Positions 16,447 to 26,589 of a DNA stretch of 64,000 bases are shown in pieces; within the stretch, counting starts at the first letter, position 1, and each line of letters begins with the position of its first letter. This DNA comes from Leifsonia sp. 466MF (GTDB lineage Bacteria > Actinomycetota > Actinomycetes > Actinomycetales > Microbacteriaceae), in the NCBI RefSeq assembly GCF_900100265.1, contig NZ_LT629696.1, positions 1,240,001 through 1,304,000 of the forward strand, given 5' to 3'. The notes under the pieces are model-generated. The model did not search any database and had not been told where the DNA came from. It saw only the letters and a list, made by a program, of their open reading frames with translations. The translations under genes were made by a program, and so were the position numbers.

Positions 16447-17070
16447 ATGTCGGTGCCCGACACGCCTCCGCCCGCAGCGGCGGACGGCGGAACAGAGCAC
16501 GTGAGCAACTGGAACCTGCCCAACGCGATCACCGTGGTGCGCATCCTGCTCGCTCCACTGTTCGTCTGGATGCTGCTCGCCGACGGCGGAGACGACGGCT
16601 GGCTCCGCTGGGCGGCCGCAGTGCTCTTCATCGTCGCGATCGCGACGGACGGCGTGGACGGCGCCCTGGCCCGTCGCCAGGGGCTCGTCACCGATCTCGG
16701 CAAGCTCCTCGATCCCATCGCCGACAAGGTGCTCACCGGGGGTGCGCTCATCGCGCTGTCCATCCTGGGGGAGCTGCCCTGGTGGGTGACCGTCGTGATC
16801 CTGGTGCGCGAGATCGGGATCACCGTCTACCGCTTCGTCGTGATCCGGCAGGGCGTCATCGCCGCCTCGCGTGGCGGCAAGATCAAGACCATCGTCCAGT
16901 CGGTGGCCATCTCCTTCGCGCTCGTCCCGCTGTGGACGGTGTTCGGAGACTGGATCTTCTGGGTCAACGGCATCCTCATGACCGCGGCCGTCATCCTCAC
17001 GGTCTGGACCGGCATCGACTACCTCTGGCAGGCGTGGAAGGGCCGGAGAGCGAAGCATGCCGTCGCCTGA
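16447..17070 (+). CDS. pgsA: CDP-diacylglycerol--glycerol-3-phosphate 3-phosphatidyltransferase
   Basis: 207 residues, an integral membrane enzyme that makes phosphatidylglycerol phosphate (or a related phosphatidyl ester). The CDP-alcohol phosphotransferase signature is complete: DGVDGALARRQGLVTDLGKL then LDPIADK (D-x2-D-G-x2-A-R-x8-G-x3-D-x3-D pattern). Five or six membrane helices are evident. The N-terminal WNLPNAITVVRILLAPLFVW segment is typical. An upstream extension of about 20 residues may be shorter if translation starts at GTG 16501. It overlaps cinA by 14 nt, the usual order ftsK-pgsA-cinA-clgR. Confidence 0.9.
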   Translation: MSVPDTPPPAAADGGTEHVSNWNLPNAITVVRILLAPLFVWMLLADGGDDGWLRWAAAVLFIVAIATDGVDGALARRQGLVTDLGKLLDPIADKVLTGGALIALSILGELPWWVTVVILVREIGITVYRFVVIRQGVIAASRGGKIKTIVQSVAISFALVPLWTVFGDWIFWVNGILMTAAVILTVWTGIDYLWQAWKGRRAKHAVA

Positions 17071-17563
17071 TCCATCAGCGACAGAGACGGTCGTCCACGC
17101 GTTGATCCAGCGCAGGCTCACGATCGCGGTGGCCGAGTCGCTCACCGGCGGCCTCCTCACCGCCGAGCTCACCAGCGTCCCCGGAGCCTCCGCCGTCGTC
17201 CTCGGGGGAGCGGTGGTCTACGCCACCGAGTTGAAGCGCACCCTGCTGGGGGTGGACGCCGCTCTGCTCGCGGCGGAGGGCCCCGTCCATCCCGAGGTCG
17301 CCCGTCAACTGGCCGTCGGCGTCCGCGATCGTCTGGCCGTCTCCGGCCGCCCGGCCGACATCGGAGTGGCGACGACGGGAGTCGCCGGACCCGATCCGCA
17401 GGGCGGGCGACCGGTCGGCACGGTCTATGTCGGAGTCGCTTCCGATGCGGGTGCGCGGTCCGTCGCGCTCGCTCTCACGGGCGATCGAGACGGCATCCGC
17501 CGGCAGACGGTCGTCGAGGCCGTCCGGGCGCTTGCGGACGAGCTCGGCATAACGGGTGTTTGA
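17057..17563 (+). CDS. CinA family protein (nicotinamide-nucleotide amidase domain)
   Basis: 168 residues, the C-terminal CinA (PncC) domain alone, without the N-terminal COG1058 domain. The domain deamidates nicotinamide mononucleotide in pyridine-nucleotide recycling. Conserved segments: VAESLTGGLLTAELTSVPGAS, GGAVVYATELKRTLLGV and GVATTGVAGPDPQGGRPVG. It overlaps pgsA by 14 nt, so the two are cotranscribed. In mycobacteria a gene of this kind also stands near recA. Confidence 0.88.
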   Translation: MPSPDPSATETVVHALIQRRLTIAVAESLTGGLLTAELTSVPGASAVVLGGAVVYATELKRTLLGVDAALLAAEGPVHPEVARQLAVGVRDRLAVSGRPADIGVATTGVAGPDPQGGRPVGTVYVGVASDAGARSVALALTGDRDGIRRQTVVEAVRALADELGITGV

Positions 17564-17721
17564 GACTCCCGGATTACCGCGGGAATACGCGGTGTTTCGG
17601 TCTGGTTACACCTGCTGCATTCACAAGAAAAGCCCAGTAGCCCTCGATATCGTGGAGCGCAGGGATGCGGTACATTCGTATCCCATCGATACGTCGGCAG
17701 GGTAAGAGAGGGAGGCTCCGA

Positions 17722-18033
17722 ATGATTCTTGTACGTCAGGAAATCGGCGACGTGCTCAGGGACTTCCGCCTGCAAAAGGGTCGTACGCTCCGCCAGGTCG
17801 CCAGTAAGGCGAGCGTCGCGCTCGGGTACCTCAGTGAGGTCGAGCGCGGACAGAAGGAGGCGTCGAGTGAGATCCTCGCCTCCGTGGCAGACGCTCTGGA
17901 GACGCCGGTCTCGGTCATCATGCGCGAGGTCGGCGATCGGATCGCGGTGCTCGAGGGTCTCGAGCCGGTCATTCCGGACACGGTTCCGGACGAGTTCGTC
18001 TCGGCGATGGACTCGGACCTGGTTGCCCGCTGA
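17722..18033 (+). CDS. clgR: XRE-type helix-turn-helix regulator, ClgR-like
   Basis: 103 residues from ATG 17722 with ribosome site GAGGGAGGCTCC. An XRE helix-turn-helix covers about residues 7-65 (IGDVLRDFRLQKGRTLRQVA, then LGYLSEVERGQKEASSEILA). Length, sequence style and position between cinA and recA match ClgR, which in actinobacteria activates clp protease and stress genes. The C-terminus ends in small hydrophobic residues VAR rather than the AA degradation signal known for some ClgR. The upstream gap 17564-17721 holds an inverted repeat CGTATC-N5-GATACG at 17677-17693 that could be its operator. A strong terminator follows. Confidence 0.8.
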   Translation: MILVRQEIGDVLRDFRLQKGRTLRQVASKASVALGYLSEVERGQKEASSEILASVADALETPVSVIMREVGDRIAVLEGLEPVIPDTVPDEFVSAMDSDLVAR

Positions 18034-18048
18034 TCCCGCACACTCAGG

Positions 18049-18077
18049 AGGACGCCCCGCTCTCGGCGGGGCGTCCT
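18049..18077 (+). terminator. Intrinsic terminator after the clgR-like gene
   Basis: AGGACGCCCCGC pairs perfectly with GCGGGGCGTCCT around a 5-nt loop and is followed by TCGTTT. Confidence 0.85.
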
Positions 18078-18115
18078 TCGTTTACCCCCTCCCGGCTCTC
18101 CGAAACTAAGGACCC

Positions 18116-18340
18116 ATGAAGCTCAGCGAGTTCCAGCGCGCCGTCACCGACGAGTTCGGCAGCACCTACGGTCAGACGCTGCTGACCGACCTCGTCCTCG
18201 GCGAACTCGGCGGTCGCACGCCCAACGAGGCCATCGCCGCGGGTCTGTCTCCGCGCGAGGTGTGGATCGCGCTCTGCAAGGAGACCGGTGTGCCGCAGTC
18301 GCACTGGTATGGCGCGGGAAAGCCTGCCCCGAAGCGCTGA
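18116..18340 (+). CDS. DUF3046 protein
   Basis: 74 residues with ribosome site AAGGACCC. Small conserved actinobacterial protein of unknown function that is nearly always found just upstream of recA (recalled synteny). The helical segments MKLSEFQRAVTDEFG, LVLGELGGRTPNEAIAAGL and SPREVWIALCKETGVP are the family pattern. No catalytic motif, signal or membrane helix is visible. It has its own promoter region between the clgR terminator and the start. Confidence 0.85.
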   Translation: MKLSEFQRAVTDEFGSTYGQTLLTDLVLGELGGRTPNEAIAAGLSPREVWIALCKETGVPQSHWYGAGKPAPKR

Positions 18341-18369
18341 CCGTCGGCGCGACACGCCATTTTCGGTTC

Positions 18370-18398
18370 TCGAAGATATGTTCGGAACTGGCTACACT
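18370..18398 (+). promoter_or_regulatory. recA promoter with LexA (SOS) box
   Basis: CGAAG-ATAT-GTTCG at 18371-18384 differs at one base from the actinobacterial SOS consensus CGAAC-N4-GTTCG. It covers the -35 region of an extended -10 promoter TGGCTACACT (hexamer TACACT, 18393-18398). LexA bound here would block recA. The leader to the recA ATG is about 110 nt and carries a perfect DnaA-box-like TTGTCCACA at 18425-18433. Confidence 0.8.
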
Positions 18399-18513
18399 TC
18401 TTCACATCGGCAGTCGAAAACCGGTTGTCCACAGATGCGCGTCCCTCGCTTCGGGTGTCGGACGTCACTCCTAGAGTCGAACCGTAGCGAAGCCCACGAA
18501 GGAGAACCGCAAA

Positions 18514-19587
<1,074 letters not shown>

Positions 19588-19618
19588 CCGTGCCCTTCGC
19601 CTCACGGAGGAGATCCTC

Positions 19619-20488
19619 GTGGTGGTGAAGTTCCCGTCCTCTCCGCAGGACGACCAGGGTGACGGCACGTCGACCGCCGAGGTGGGGGAGCGGGAGCATC
19701 TGGCTCCCGTGACCCCGCTCCGGCGAGCGGCCTCCGCCCGCGGTGCCGACGGCGACCAGCATCCGTCGCGGCGCGGCAAGGCCCGCGAGGGCCGGTCGCA
19801 GGAAGGCGTTGTGCGGCCAGTGGTCGCATTGCCCGGGGAGGCTCCGGGCGGGGACGGCGTGGCGGGCGCCGCGCGCGGGCGACCCGGTCAGGGGACCGAC
19901 GCGGGCTTGGACTCCGGGTGGAACAACACCTGGGGCGCCGAGCCCCCGGCGCCATCGATTCCCGACGAGGCGGAGGTCGACGAGGAGACGGTTCGGCAGG
20001 CGCGCAAGACGTCCGGGGTCGCGATCCGTCAGTTGGCGCGGCGGGGCATGTCGCGGTGGGAGCTCGAGCAGTTGCTCACCAAGCGCGAGATCGACCCGGC
20101 GGTGTACGGGCCGGAGCTCGATCGGCTGGAGGTGCTGGGCGTGATCGACGACGCAGCGCTCGCTGCGACGCTCGCCTTCACCCAGCACAGCCGGAAGGGC
20201 CTCGGGCGCACGGCGATCGAGCAGGAGCTCAAGCGGCGCCACATCGATCCCGTCCTGATCGAGGCCGCCTTGGCCGACATCGGCGACGACGACGAACTGG
20301 AGCGCGCGACGGAGCTGGCCGTGAAACGCATGGGGCAGCTGTCGTCCTACGACGACGAGACCGCCCGACGCCGGCTGCACGGGTTCCTTGCGCGCAAAGG
20401 GTACGCGTCGGATGTCGTGCGGCAGGCGATGGATGCGGCGTTCGCGACCCGGCGCCCGCGTGGCGGTTCCGGAGTCCGTTTCCAGTAG
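19619..20488 (+). CDS. recX: Regulatory protein RecX
   Basis: 289 residues from GTG 19619, with the GGAGGAG ribosome site 6-7 nt upstream. RecX binds and restrains RecA filaments. The three-helix RecX modules cover the C-terminal 165 residues (RKTSGVAIRQLARRGMSRWE, LGVIDDAALAATLAFTQ, KGLGRTAIEQELKRRHIDP). An N-terminal extension of about 120 residues, rich in Gly, Pro, Asp and Arg and probably disordered, makes the protein much longer than E. coli RecX (166 residues). It is downstream of recA in the same operon. Confidence 0.9.
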   Translation: MVVKFPSSPQDDQGDGTSTAEVGEREHLAPVTPLRRAASARGADGDQHPSRRGKAREGRSQEGVVRPVVALPGEAPGGDGVAGAARGRPGQGTDAGLDSGWNNTWGAEPPAPSIPDEAEVDEETVRQARKTSGVAIRQLARRGMSRWELEQLLTKREIDPAVYGPELDRLEVLGVIDDAALAATLAFTQHSRKGLGRTAIEQELKRRHIDPVLIEAALADIGDDDELERATELAVKRMGQLSSYDDETARRRLHGFLARKGYASDVVRQAMDAAFATRRPRGGSGVRFQ

Positions 20489-20543
20489 GCGGGCGTCTGC
20501 CGCGCGTCCCGTGACCACGTCGCCTGCGAGGCGGCGAGAAACG

Positions 20544-20549
20544 TAGACT
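20544..20549 (+). promoter_or_regulatory. -10 element of miaB (very short leader)
   Basis: TAGACT ends 10 nt before the ATG at 20560, which would give a leader of a few bases at most. Confidence 0.4.
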
Positions 20550-20559
20550 TGTCGCCATC

Positions 20560-22170
20560 ATGAGCATCCTGGAACAGCACAGCGTCATCGCGCCCTCCGA
20601 GGCGGCAGTCCGTCCCGACGGCCGAGCGCGAACCTACGAGGTGCGCACGTTCGGCTGCCAGATGAACGTCCACGACTCCGAGCGCCTCAGCGGCTCGCTC
20701 GAAGCGGCGGGTTACATCCCCGCCAACGGTGAAGAGGCCGACATCGTCGTCATCAACACCTGCGCGGTGCGCGAGAACGCCGACAACAAGCTCTACGGCA
20801 ACCTCGGCCACCTCGCCGGCGTGAAGCGCCGGCACGAAGGCATGCAGATCGCCGTGGGCGGGTGCCTCGCCCAGAAGGACAAGAACGTCATCCTCGAGAA
20901 GGCGCCGTGGGTCGACGTCGTCTTCGGCACTCACAACATGGGATCGCTTCCGAGCCTTCTCGAGCGCGCCCGTCACAACGACGCCGCCGAGATCGAGATT
21001 CTCGAATCGCTCGAGACCTTCCCGTCGACGCTTCCGACCAAGCGCGACTCGTCGTACTCCGGGTGGGTCTCCATCTCGGTCGGCTGCAACAACACCTGCA
21101 CGTTCTGCATCGTCCCGTCGCTCCGCGGAAAGGAGAAGGACCGCCGCCCGGGAGACATCCTCGCCGAGATCCAGGCCCTCGTCGACGACGGGGCCATCGA
21201 GGTCACGCTGCTCGGGCAGAACGTCAACTCCTACGGTGTGGAGTTCGGCGACCGTCAGGCGTTCAGCAAGCTCCTGCGCGCCGCCGGCCAGATCGACGGG
21301 CTTGAGCGCATCCGCTTCACCAGCCCGCACCCCGCAGCGTTCACCGACGACGTGATCGACGCGATGGCCGAGACGCCCAACGTCATGCCGCAGCTCCACA
21401 TGCCGCTGCAGTCCGGGTCCGACCGCATCCTCCGCTCCATGCGCCGTTCGTACCGCTCCGAGAAGTTCCTCGGCATCCTCGACCGCGTGCGGGCGAAGCT
21501 GCCGGATGCGGCGATCAGCACCGACATCATCGTCGGCTTCCCCGGCGAGACCGAGGAGGACTTCCAGGAGACGCTCCGCGTCGTCGAAGCCGCCCGCTTC
21601 GCGTCGGCCTTCACCTTCCAGTACTCCATCCGCCCCGGCACGCCCGCGGCGACCATGGAGGACCAGGTGCCCAAGGAGATCGTCCAGGAGCGTTACGACC
21701 GGCTCACGGCGCTGCAGGAGCGCATCTCCCTGGAGGAGAACCAGAAGCTCATCGGCCGCGAGGTCGAACTCCTCGTCGCCAACGGCGAGGGCCGGAAGGA
21801 CGCCGACACGCGCCGGCTCAGCGGCCGCGCCCAAGACAGCCGCCTCGTGCACTTCGAGCTGCCCGCAGGCTCCGAGACGCCGCGTCCCGGAGACGTCGTC
21901 ACCGTCCGCGTCACCCAGGCCGCGCCGCACCACCTCATCGCCGACTCGGCGGACGGCGCGCCCCTGCGCATCCGCCGCACCCGCGCGGGCGACGCCTGGG
22001 ATCGAGCGGAGGCCGAGTCCTGCGCCGTGCCCACCCACGGCGGCACGGCGGCGGGCGCCGCAGCGGGCCGGGTCTCCCTCGGACTCCCGACGCTCCGCAC
22101 CCGCGAGCCGCTCACGTCGCCGGGCGTCGGCACGATGCCGATCTACGACCCGACGGACGGACAGCGCTGA
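20560..22170 (+). CDS. miaB: tRNA-2-methylthio-N6-dimethylallyladenosine synthase
   Basis: 536 residues. MiaB is a radical-SAM methylthiotransferase that converts i6A37 to ms2i6A37 in tRNA, acting after MiaA. The N-terminal UPF0004 domain supplies the auxiliary cluster cysteines (FGCQMN, NTCAVRE, GGCLAQ), and the radical-SAM triad is C176-x3-C180-x2-C183. A TRAM RNA-binding domain lies at about residues 390-460. A 60-residue C-terminal extension is poorly conserved. Its stop codon forms a CTGA overlap with miaA, so the two tRNA-modifying genes are coupled. Confidence 0.96.
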   Translation: MSILEQHSVIAPSEAAVRPDGRARTYEVRTFGCQMNVHDSERLSGSLEAAGYIPANGEEADIVVINTCAVRENADNKLYGNLGHLAGVKRRHEGMQIAVGGCLAQKDKNVILEKAPWVDVVFGTHNMGSLPSLLERARHNDAAEIEILESLETFPSTLPTKRDSSYSGWVSISVGCNNTCTFCIVPSLRGKEKDRRPGDILAEIQALVDDGAIEVTLLGQNVNSYGVEFGDRQAFSKLLRAAGQIDGLERIRFTSPHPAAFTDDVIDAMAETPNVMPQLHMPLQSGSDRILRSMRRSYRSEKFLGILDRVRAKLPDAAISTDIIVGFPGETEEDFQETLRVVEAARFASAFTFQYSIRPGTPAATMEDQVPKEIVQERYDRLTALQERISLEENQKLIGREVELLVANGEGRKDADTRRLSGRAQDSRLVHFELPAGSETPRPGDVVTVRVTQAAPHHLIADSADGAPLRIRRTRAGDAWDRAEAESCAVPTHGGTAAGAAAGRVSLGLPTLRTREPLTSPGVGTMPIYDPTDGQR

Positions 22171-23141
22171 GCGCGGCGCTCGTCCCTCCGCTCGTCGCGA
22201 TCGTCGGCGCGACCGGCACCGGCAAGACCGACCTCTCGCTGGCGCTGGCCGAGACGATGCGCGTCCGAGGATGGGCCGCCGAGGTCGTCAACGCCGACGC
22301 GATGCAGCTTTACCGCGGCATGGCCATCGGCACGGCCAAGCTCCCGGCGGAGGAGTGGCGCGGCATCCCGCACCACCTCTTCGACGTGCTCGACGTCACC
22401 GACGAGGCCACCGTCGCCCGCTACCAGCCGGAAGCGCGGGCGCGCATCCAGGAGATCGCCGACCGTGGCGCCGTCCCCATCCTGGTCGGCGGCTCAGGAC
22501 TGTACGTGTCGAGCGTGCTGTTCGACCTGCGGTTCCCGGGCACCGACCCCGAGCTTCGGGCACGCCTCGAAGCCGAACTCGCCGAGCACGGGCCGGGGAT
22601 GCTCTTCCAGCGCCTGGCCGAACGCGACACGGAAGCCGCACGGCGGATCGGATCGCGGAACGGCCGCCGCATCGTCCGCGCCCTCGAGGTCGCCGAGCTG
22701 ACCGGCACCTCCGTCACCGGCGCGCTGCCCGACGAACCGTCCTTCTGGCACCAACCGACCGTCATCATCGGGCTCGCCGCCCCGCGCGACGAACTCGTCG
22801 CCCGGCTCGACGCCCGCGTCGACCGGATGTGGGCGGAGGGGCTGCTCGCCGAGGTGACGGCACTGATCCCTGATGGCATCGACCGCGGTGTCACCGCCCG
22901 CCGTGCGATCGGCTACGCCCAAGCCCTCGCCGAGCTGCGCGGCGAGCTCTCCCGCGAGGACGCGATCGCCCGGACCCAGCAGCTGACCCGTCGCTACGCC
23001 CGCCGGCAGGTCAGCTGGTTCAAGCGCTACCCGGGCATCCACTGGCTCGACTACGACGCCCCGGACCTGGTGGATGCGGCCATCGCGCTGGTGGATTCGG
23101 CGGAGGCCGTCGAGCGCGGTGCACCCGCTGCGGGTCGCTAG
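22167..23141 (+). CDS. miaA: tRNA dimethylallyltransferase
   Basis: 324 residues if translation begins at CTG 22167, overlapping the miaB stop (CTGA). MiaA transfers a dimethylallyl group to A37 of tRNAs, giving the MiaB substrate. The frame contains no ATG, GTG or TTG between miaB and the P-loop [16 protein letters not shown] (residues 10-25), and the first ATG (22257) would remove this loop, so a CTG start is inferred. The [17 protein letters not shown] and [14 protein letters not shown] motifs and the C-terminal R-R-Q-V-S-W-F-K-R end are present. dapF starts 10 nt after the stop. Confidence 0.88.
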   Translation: MSAALVPPLVAIVGATGTGKTDLSLALAETMRVRGWAAEVVNADAMQLYRGMAIGTAKLPAEEWRGIPHHLFDVLDVTDEATVARYQPEARARIQEIADRGAVPILVGGSGLYVSSVLFDLRFPGTDPELRARLEAELAEHGPGMLFQRLAERDTEAARRIGSRNGRRIVRALEVAELTGTSVTGALPDEPSFWHQPTVIIGLAAPRDELVARLDARVDRMWAEGLLAEVTALIPDGIDRGVTARRAIGYAQALAELRGELSREDAIARTQQLTRRYARRQVSWFKRYPGIHWLDYDAPDLVDAAIALVDSAEAVERGAPAAGR

Positions 23142-23144
23142 GCT
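23139..23144 (+). promoter_or_regulatory. -10 element of dapF (leaderless)
   Basis: TAGGCT, overlapping the miaA stop codon, ends 7 nt before the ATG at 23152. dapF may therefore be made both from the mia operon and from its own leaderless mRNA. Confidence 0.45.
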
Positions 23145-23151
23145 GGAACGC

Positions 23152-24030
23152 ATGGCGACCATCCACTTCACCAAGGGTCAGGGTACGGGCAACGACTTCG
23201 TGCTCTACTCCGACCCGGAGGGGCGCCTGCCGCTCACCGCCGCCCAGATCGCCGAGATCTGCGACCGCCACTTCGGCGTCGGTGCCGACGGTGTCATCCG
23301 TGCGGTCCGCTCCGCGCACCTCTCCGAGGGCGAGGCAGCCCTCGCCGAGGACGAAGCGGCCACCTGGTTCATGGACTATTACAACGCCGACGGGTCGCCC
23401 GCCGAGATGTGCGGCAACGGCATCCGCGTCTACGTCCGCTACCTCCTCGAGACCGGCCTCGCCGAGCTCCCCGAGGGCGGGACGATCGCCATCGGCACGC
23501 GCTCCGGCGTGCGCGATGTGCAGCGCAGCACCAGCGGCTTCCAGGTCGACCTGGGCCGCTGGCGGCTCGACGGCGGCGAGCCGCTCGTCCGCGCCAAGGA
23601 GCTCGCCGTCGCTCGGCCCGGGTTGGGCATCGACATGGGCAACCCGCACGTCGTTGTCGCTGTCGCCGACGACTCCGAGCTCGACGCGGCCGACCTCTCC
23701 TACATCCCGCACATCGAGCCGGCCCCCGAGCACGGAGCGAACGTCGAGTTCGTGGTGCCGCACGAGCCGCTCGTCGTCGACGGCGTCGGCCGCATCCGGA
23801 TGCGCGTGCACGAGCGCGGGAGCGGTGAGACGCTCTCCTGCGGCACGGGTGCTGCGGCCGCCGCGCTCGCGGTCCGTTACTGGGCGGGCGAGGGCGCCCC
23901 GAACCAGTGGCGCGTGGAGGTGCCCGGCGGCACCGTCGGCGTCCGCATGTTCGCGACGGAGGACGGCGAGCACGTCGGCCTCTCCGGCCCCGCGGCCCTC
24001 GTCTTCACCGGCACCCTAGACCTCGCCTGA
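23152..24030 (+). CDS. dapF: Diaminopimelate epimerase
   Basis: 292 residues. DapF interconverts LL- and meso-diaminopimelate, giving the lysine precursor and the peptidoglycan cross-link residue. The two catalytic cysteines are C87 in [11 protein letters not shown] and C230 in [12 protein letters not shown]. The N-terminal [15 protein letters not shown] segment binds substrate. ATG 23152 is favoured over upstream starts because it follows the -10 hexamer and begins at the conserved strand. A convergent methyltransferase gene lies beyond the inverted repeat. Confidence 0.96.
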   Translation: MATIHFTKGQGTGNDFVLYSDPEGRLPLTAAQIAEICDRHFGVGADGVIRAVRSAHLSEGEAALAEDEAATWFMDYYNADGSPAEMCGNGIRVYVRYLLETGLAELPEGGTIAIGTRSGVRDVQRSTSGFQVDLGRWRLDGGEPLVRAKELAVARPGLGIDMGNPHVVVAVADDSELDAADLSYIPHIEPAPEHGANVEFVVPHEPLVVDGVGRIRMRVHERGSGETLSCGTGAAAAALAVRYWAGEGAPNQWRVEVPGGTVGVRMFATEDGEHVGLSGPAALVFTGTLDLA

Positions 24031-24055
24031 CTCTTTTCCCCCTTCTCTGCTCCCA

Positions 24056-24121
24056 CCGTCGAGTCCGCACAAATTGCACGCGACGCGCCGCGACGGCGTC
24101 AAGTTTGTGCGTACTCGACGG
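24056..24121. terminator. Intergenic inverted repeat between dapF and methyltransferase
   Basis: Arms CCGTCGAGTCCGCACAAA (24056-24073) and 24104-24121 pair with one mismatch; the 30-nt interior can extend the stem partly. It lies between convergent genes, so it should stop both transcripts. Confidence 0.7.
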
Positions 24122-24146
24122 GGGAGGGGAGGCGCCAGGGCGTGCG

Positions 24147-24764
24147 TCAGGCGTCGGCGTGGGAGCGGGCTCGGAGGACGCGGTAACCCTTCGAGGTCGC
24201 GGCTCGCGTGGTGGTCAGCTCGGGGAAGGTCGCCTGGATCCATCGCTGGAGGGAATCGCTGCCGAGGTTGCGCTGCACGACGAGCCAGGCGTCCGACCCG
24301 GGCTCGAGCCGGGGCAGCCAGCGCTCCAGGATGTTGTGCAGCTCGTTCTTGCCGACGCGGATCGGTGGATTCGACCAGATCGTCGTAAATCGCACGTCAT
24401 CGGGAACATTATCCGGCGTCACCGGGTTGACATTGGTGAGACCGAGCTTCTGCGCATTCCTGCGCACCACGTCCAACGCTCGGGTGTTGACGTCGACGGC
24501 CCAGACCGTCGCATGAGGGGATTCGAGAGCAAGTGTGAGAGCCAGTGGCCCCCAGCCGCAGCCGAGGTCGAGGAACTGACCTCCGGGCGGCGCTGCGGGG
24601 ACATGGTCCAGCAGCACTCGCGTACCCATGTCGATGCGCTCGGGGCTGAAGATCCCGTTCGCCGTCACCAGCTCATATGTCTGGCCGGCGAGCTGAACGG
24701 TGAACGGCCGCAGGTTCATCTCGCTCTCGGGCGCCGGGGAAAAGTAGTGATCTCCGCTGGCCAT
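24147..24764 (-). CDS. Class I SAM-dependent methyltransferase (RsmC-like)
   Basis: 205 residues. A single 'small' methyltransferase domain: SAM-binding GQFLDLGCGWGPLALTLA, acidic residue in VWAVDVNTRAL, and the target-base motif WSNPPIRVGK, an NPPF/Y variant used for adenine or guanine N-methylation. The C-terminal half of RsmC-type rRNA guanine methyltransferases matches best, so rRNA is a likely substrate, but this is inferred. It is divergent from hflX with 55 nt between starts. Confidence 0.82.
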   Translation of the reverse strand: MASGDHYFSPAPESEMNLRPFTVQLAGQTYELVTANGIFSPERIDMGTRVLLDHVPAAPPGGQFLDLGCGWGPLALTLALESPHATVWAVDVNTRALDVVRRNAQKLGLTNVNPVTPDNVPDDVRFTTIWSNPPIRVGKNELHNILERWLPRLEPGSDAWLVVQRNLGSDSLQRWIQATFPELTTTRAATSKGYRVLRARSHADA

Positions 24765-24770
24765 AAGCAG

Positions 24771-24776
24771 ACCGTA
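24771..24776 (-). promoter_or_regulatory. -10 element of the methyltransferase gene (leaderless)
   Basis: Minus-strand TACGGT ends 6 nt before the ATG at 24764. Confidence 0.45.
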
Positions 24777-24819
24777 CAGGACACGAACAAACTAGGGTTA
24801 ACCCGGATCGGGGAACTGA

Positions 24820-26355
24820 ATGACTGATAAGACCGACATCCGCGATCACGACGCAGACGACGTGGTCGCGCGCGTGCTCGCCACGCAGGACAACCGTGCA
24901 ACGGTGACGCTGTTCGGCTCGGATGCGTCCGCACGGGCGCAGGCCCTGCAGGCGGACGCCGTCGAGGGCGGACTGCACGACGGCGAGCAGCTCGACCGCG
25001 AGGAGCGCGCGGCGCTCCGGCGTGTGTCCGGGCTCTCCACCGAGTTGCAGGACGTCACCGAGGTCGAGTACCGGCAGCTGCGACTCGAGAACGTCGTGCT
25101 GATCGGCGTGTACTCGCAGGGCTCCCTGCAGGACGCCGAGAACTCGATGCGCGAGCTCGCCGCCCTGGCGGAGACCGCAGGAGCGGCCGTGCTCGACGGC
25201 CTCCTGCAGCGCCGACCGCATCCCGACCCCAGCACCTACCTCGGCCGCGGCAAGGCCGAGGAGCTGGCCGGGATCGTGGCGGCCCTCGGCGCCGACACCG
25301 TGATCGCCGACACCGAGCTCGCACCGAGCCAGCGCCGTGCGCTGGAGGACGTGGTGAAGGTGAAGGTGATCGACCGCACCGCCGTGATCCTCGACATCTT
25401 CAGCCAGCACGCCAAGAGCCGTGAGGGCAAGGCGCAGGTCGAGCTCGCGCAGCTCGAGTACCTGCTCCCGCGCCTCCGTGGCTGGGGTGAGTCGATGTCC
25501 CGCCAGGCCGGTGGCCAGGTGGGTGGAGCGGGCGCCGGCATGGGCTCGCGCGGACCGGGTGAGACGAAGATCGAGTTGGATCGTCGTCGCATCCACACGC
25601 GCATGGCCCGCCTGCGCAAGCAGATCGCCGGCTTCAAGCCCGCCCGCGAGGCGAAGCGCGCGAACCGCAACCGCAACTCGGTTCCGTCGGTGGCGATCGC
25701 CGGCTACACCAACGCGGGCAAGTCGAGCCTGCTGAACCGCGTGACCAAGGCCGGCGTGCTGGTCGAGAACGCGCTGTTCGCGACGCTGGATGCGACGGTC
25801 CGCCGCTCGGTGACCGCCGACGGCCGGCTGTACACGCTCGCCGACACCGTCGGCTTCGTGCGCAACCTGCCGCACCAGCTGGTGGAGGCCTTCCGTTCGA
25901 CGCTGGAGGAGGTCGCCGATTCCGACGTCATCCTCCACGTGGTCGACGGCTCGCACCCGGACCCGGCCTCGCAGCTGGCGACGGTGCGCGACGTGATCGG
26001 CGAGGTGGGCGCCCGCGACATCCCGGAGATCGTGGTCTTCAACAAGGCCGACCTGATCTCGGCGGACGACCGGCTCATCCTGCGCGGACTGGAGCCGGGC
26101 GCGATCTTCGCGTCGGCCCGGACCGGCGAGGGGATCGACGAGGTGCTGGCCGCCATCGCGCGGCTGCTGCCGGATCCCTCCCTCGAGGTGGAGCTGGTGG
26201 TGCCGTACGACCGCGGCGACCTCATCTCGGCGCTGCACGAGCGGGGCCGCGTGATCTCGACTGAGTACGTGGAGGAGGGCACCCGCGTGACCGCGCGGAT
26301 CATGCCCGAATACCACGCGGCGTTCGAACCGTTCGAGGTGGCCGCGACCTCATAG
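24820..26355 (+). CDS. hflX: Ribosome-splitting GTPase HflX
   Basis: 511 residues. HflX rescues or splits stalled ribosomes, for example under heat or antibiotic stress. The N-terminal HflX domain (GxGKAEELAG in TYLGRGKAEELAGIV) is followed by a glycine-rich linker (GGQVGGAGAGMGSRGPGETK) and a G domain with G1 AGYTNAGKSSLLN (from about residue 293), G3 DTVGF and G4 FNKADL. A TAGGGT -10 lies about 20 nt upstream of the ATG (near 24795), and GGGGAACTGA gives a weak ribosome site. Position between dapF and lexA is conserved in actinobacteria. Confidence 0.95.
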   Translation: MTDKTDIRDHDADDVVARVLATQDNRATVTLFGSDASARAQALQADAVEGGLHDGEQLDREERAALRRVSGLSTELQDVTEVEYRQLRLENVVLIGVYSQGSLQDAENSMRELAALAETAGAAVLDGLLQRRPHPDPSTYLGRGKAEELAGIVAALGADTVIADTELAPSQRRALEDVVKVKVIDRTAVILDIFSQHAKSREGKAQVELAQLEYLLPRLRGWGESMSRQAGGQVGGAGAGMGSRGPGETKIELDRRRIHTRMARLRKQIAGFKPAREAKRANRNRNSVPSVAIAGYTNAGKSSLLNRVTKAGVLVENALFATLDATVRRSVTADGRLYTLADTVGFVRNLPHQLVEAFRSTLEEVADSDVILHVVDGSHPDPASQLATVRDVIGEVGARDIPEIVVFNKADLISADDRLILRGLEPGAIFASARTGEGIDEVLAAIARLLPDPSLEVELVVPYDRGDLISALHERGRVISTEYVEEGTRVTARIMPEYHAAFEPFEVAATS

Positions 26356-26371
26356 CCACGAGCCGCATCCC

Positions 26372-26429
26372 GAAGGCCGGGCGGATCCTCTGTGTCACTG
26401 GATGACGCGGGAGGTTCCGCCCGGCCTTC
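26372..26429 (+). terminator. Hairpin after hflX
   Basis: GAAGGCCGGGCGGA (26372-26385) pairs perfectly with 26416-26429 across a 30-nt loop and is followed by TGCGTT. It probably ends hflX transcription ahead of metF. Confidence 0.6.
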
Positions 26430-26589
26430 TGCGTTGCTAGATTGCCAGACAACCGAAGCGGGCGACCGCCGACGTGGTGCGACAGCCGAGCCCGGCACCC
26501 GCCCGAGTGAATCCCTCCCTGTGCCGAGCGGCCTGTGCCGAGCGCGGGTGGGACGTCCTTGTGCCGCTGTCCGACCATCCGAGGAACCC
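26430..26589 (+). promoter_or_regulatory. metF leader region, structured but unassigned
   Basis: 160 nt between the hflX hairpin and metF. It contains a 12-bp tandem repeat CTGTGCCGAGCG (26519-26530 and 26533-26544) and several GC-rich arms. I looked for cobalamin and SAM riboswitch cores and could not recognise either. Confidence 0.3.

Noticed and set aside
18425..18433. TTGTCCACA as part of the recA LexA control
   Set aside because: It does not fit the LexA consensus and lies downstream of the -10, so it is listed only as a DnaA-like site.
26430..26589. SAM or cobalamin riboswitch before metF-metE
   Set aside because: The leader is GC-rich with a 12-bp repeat, but I could not match the conserved cores of either class.
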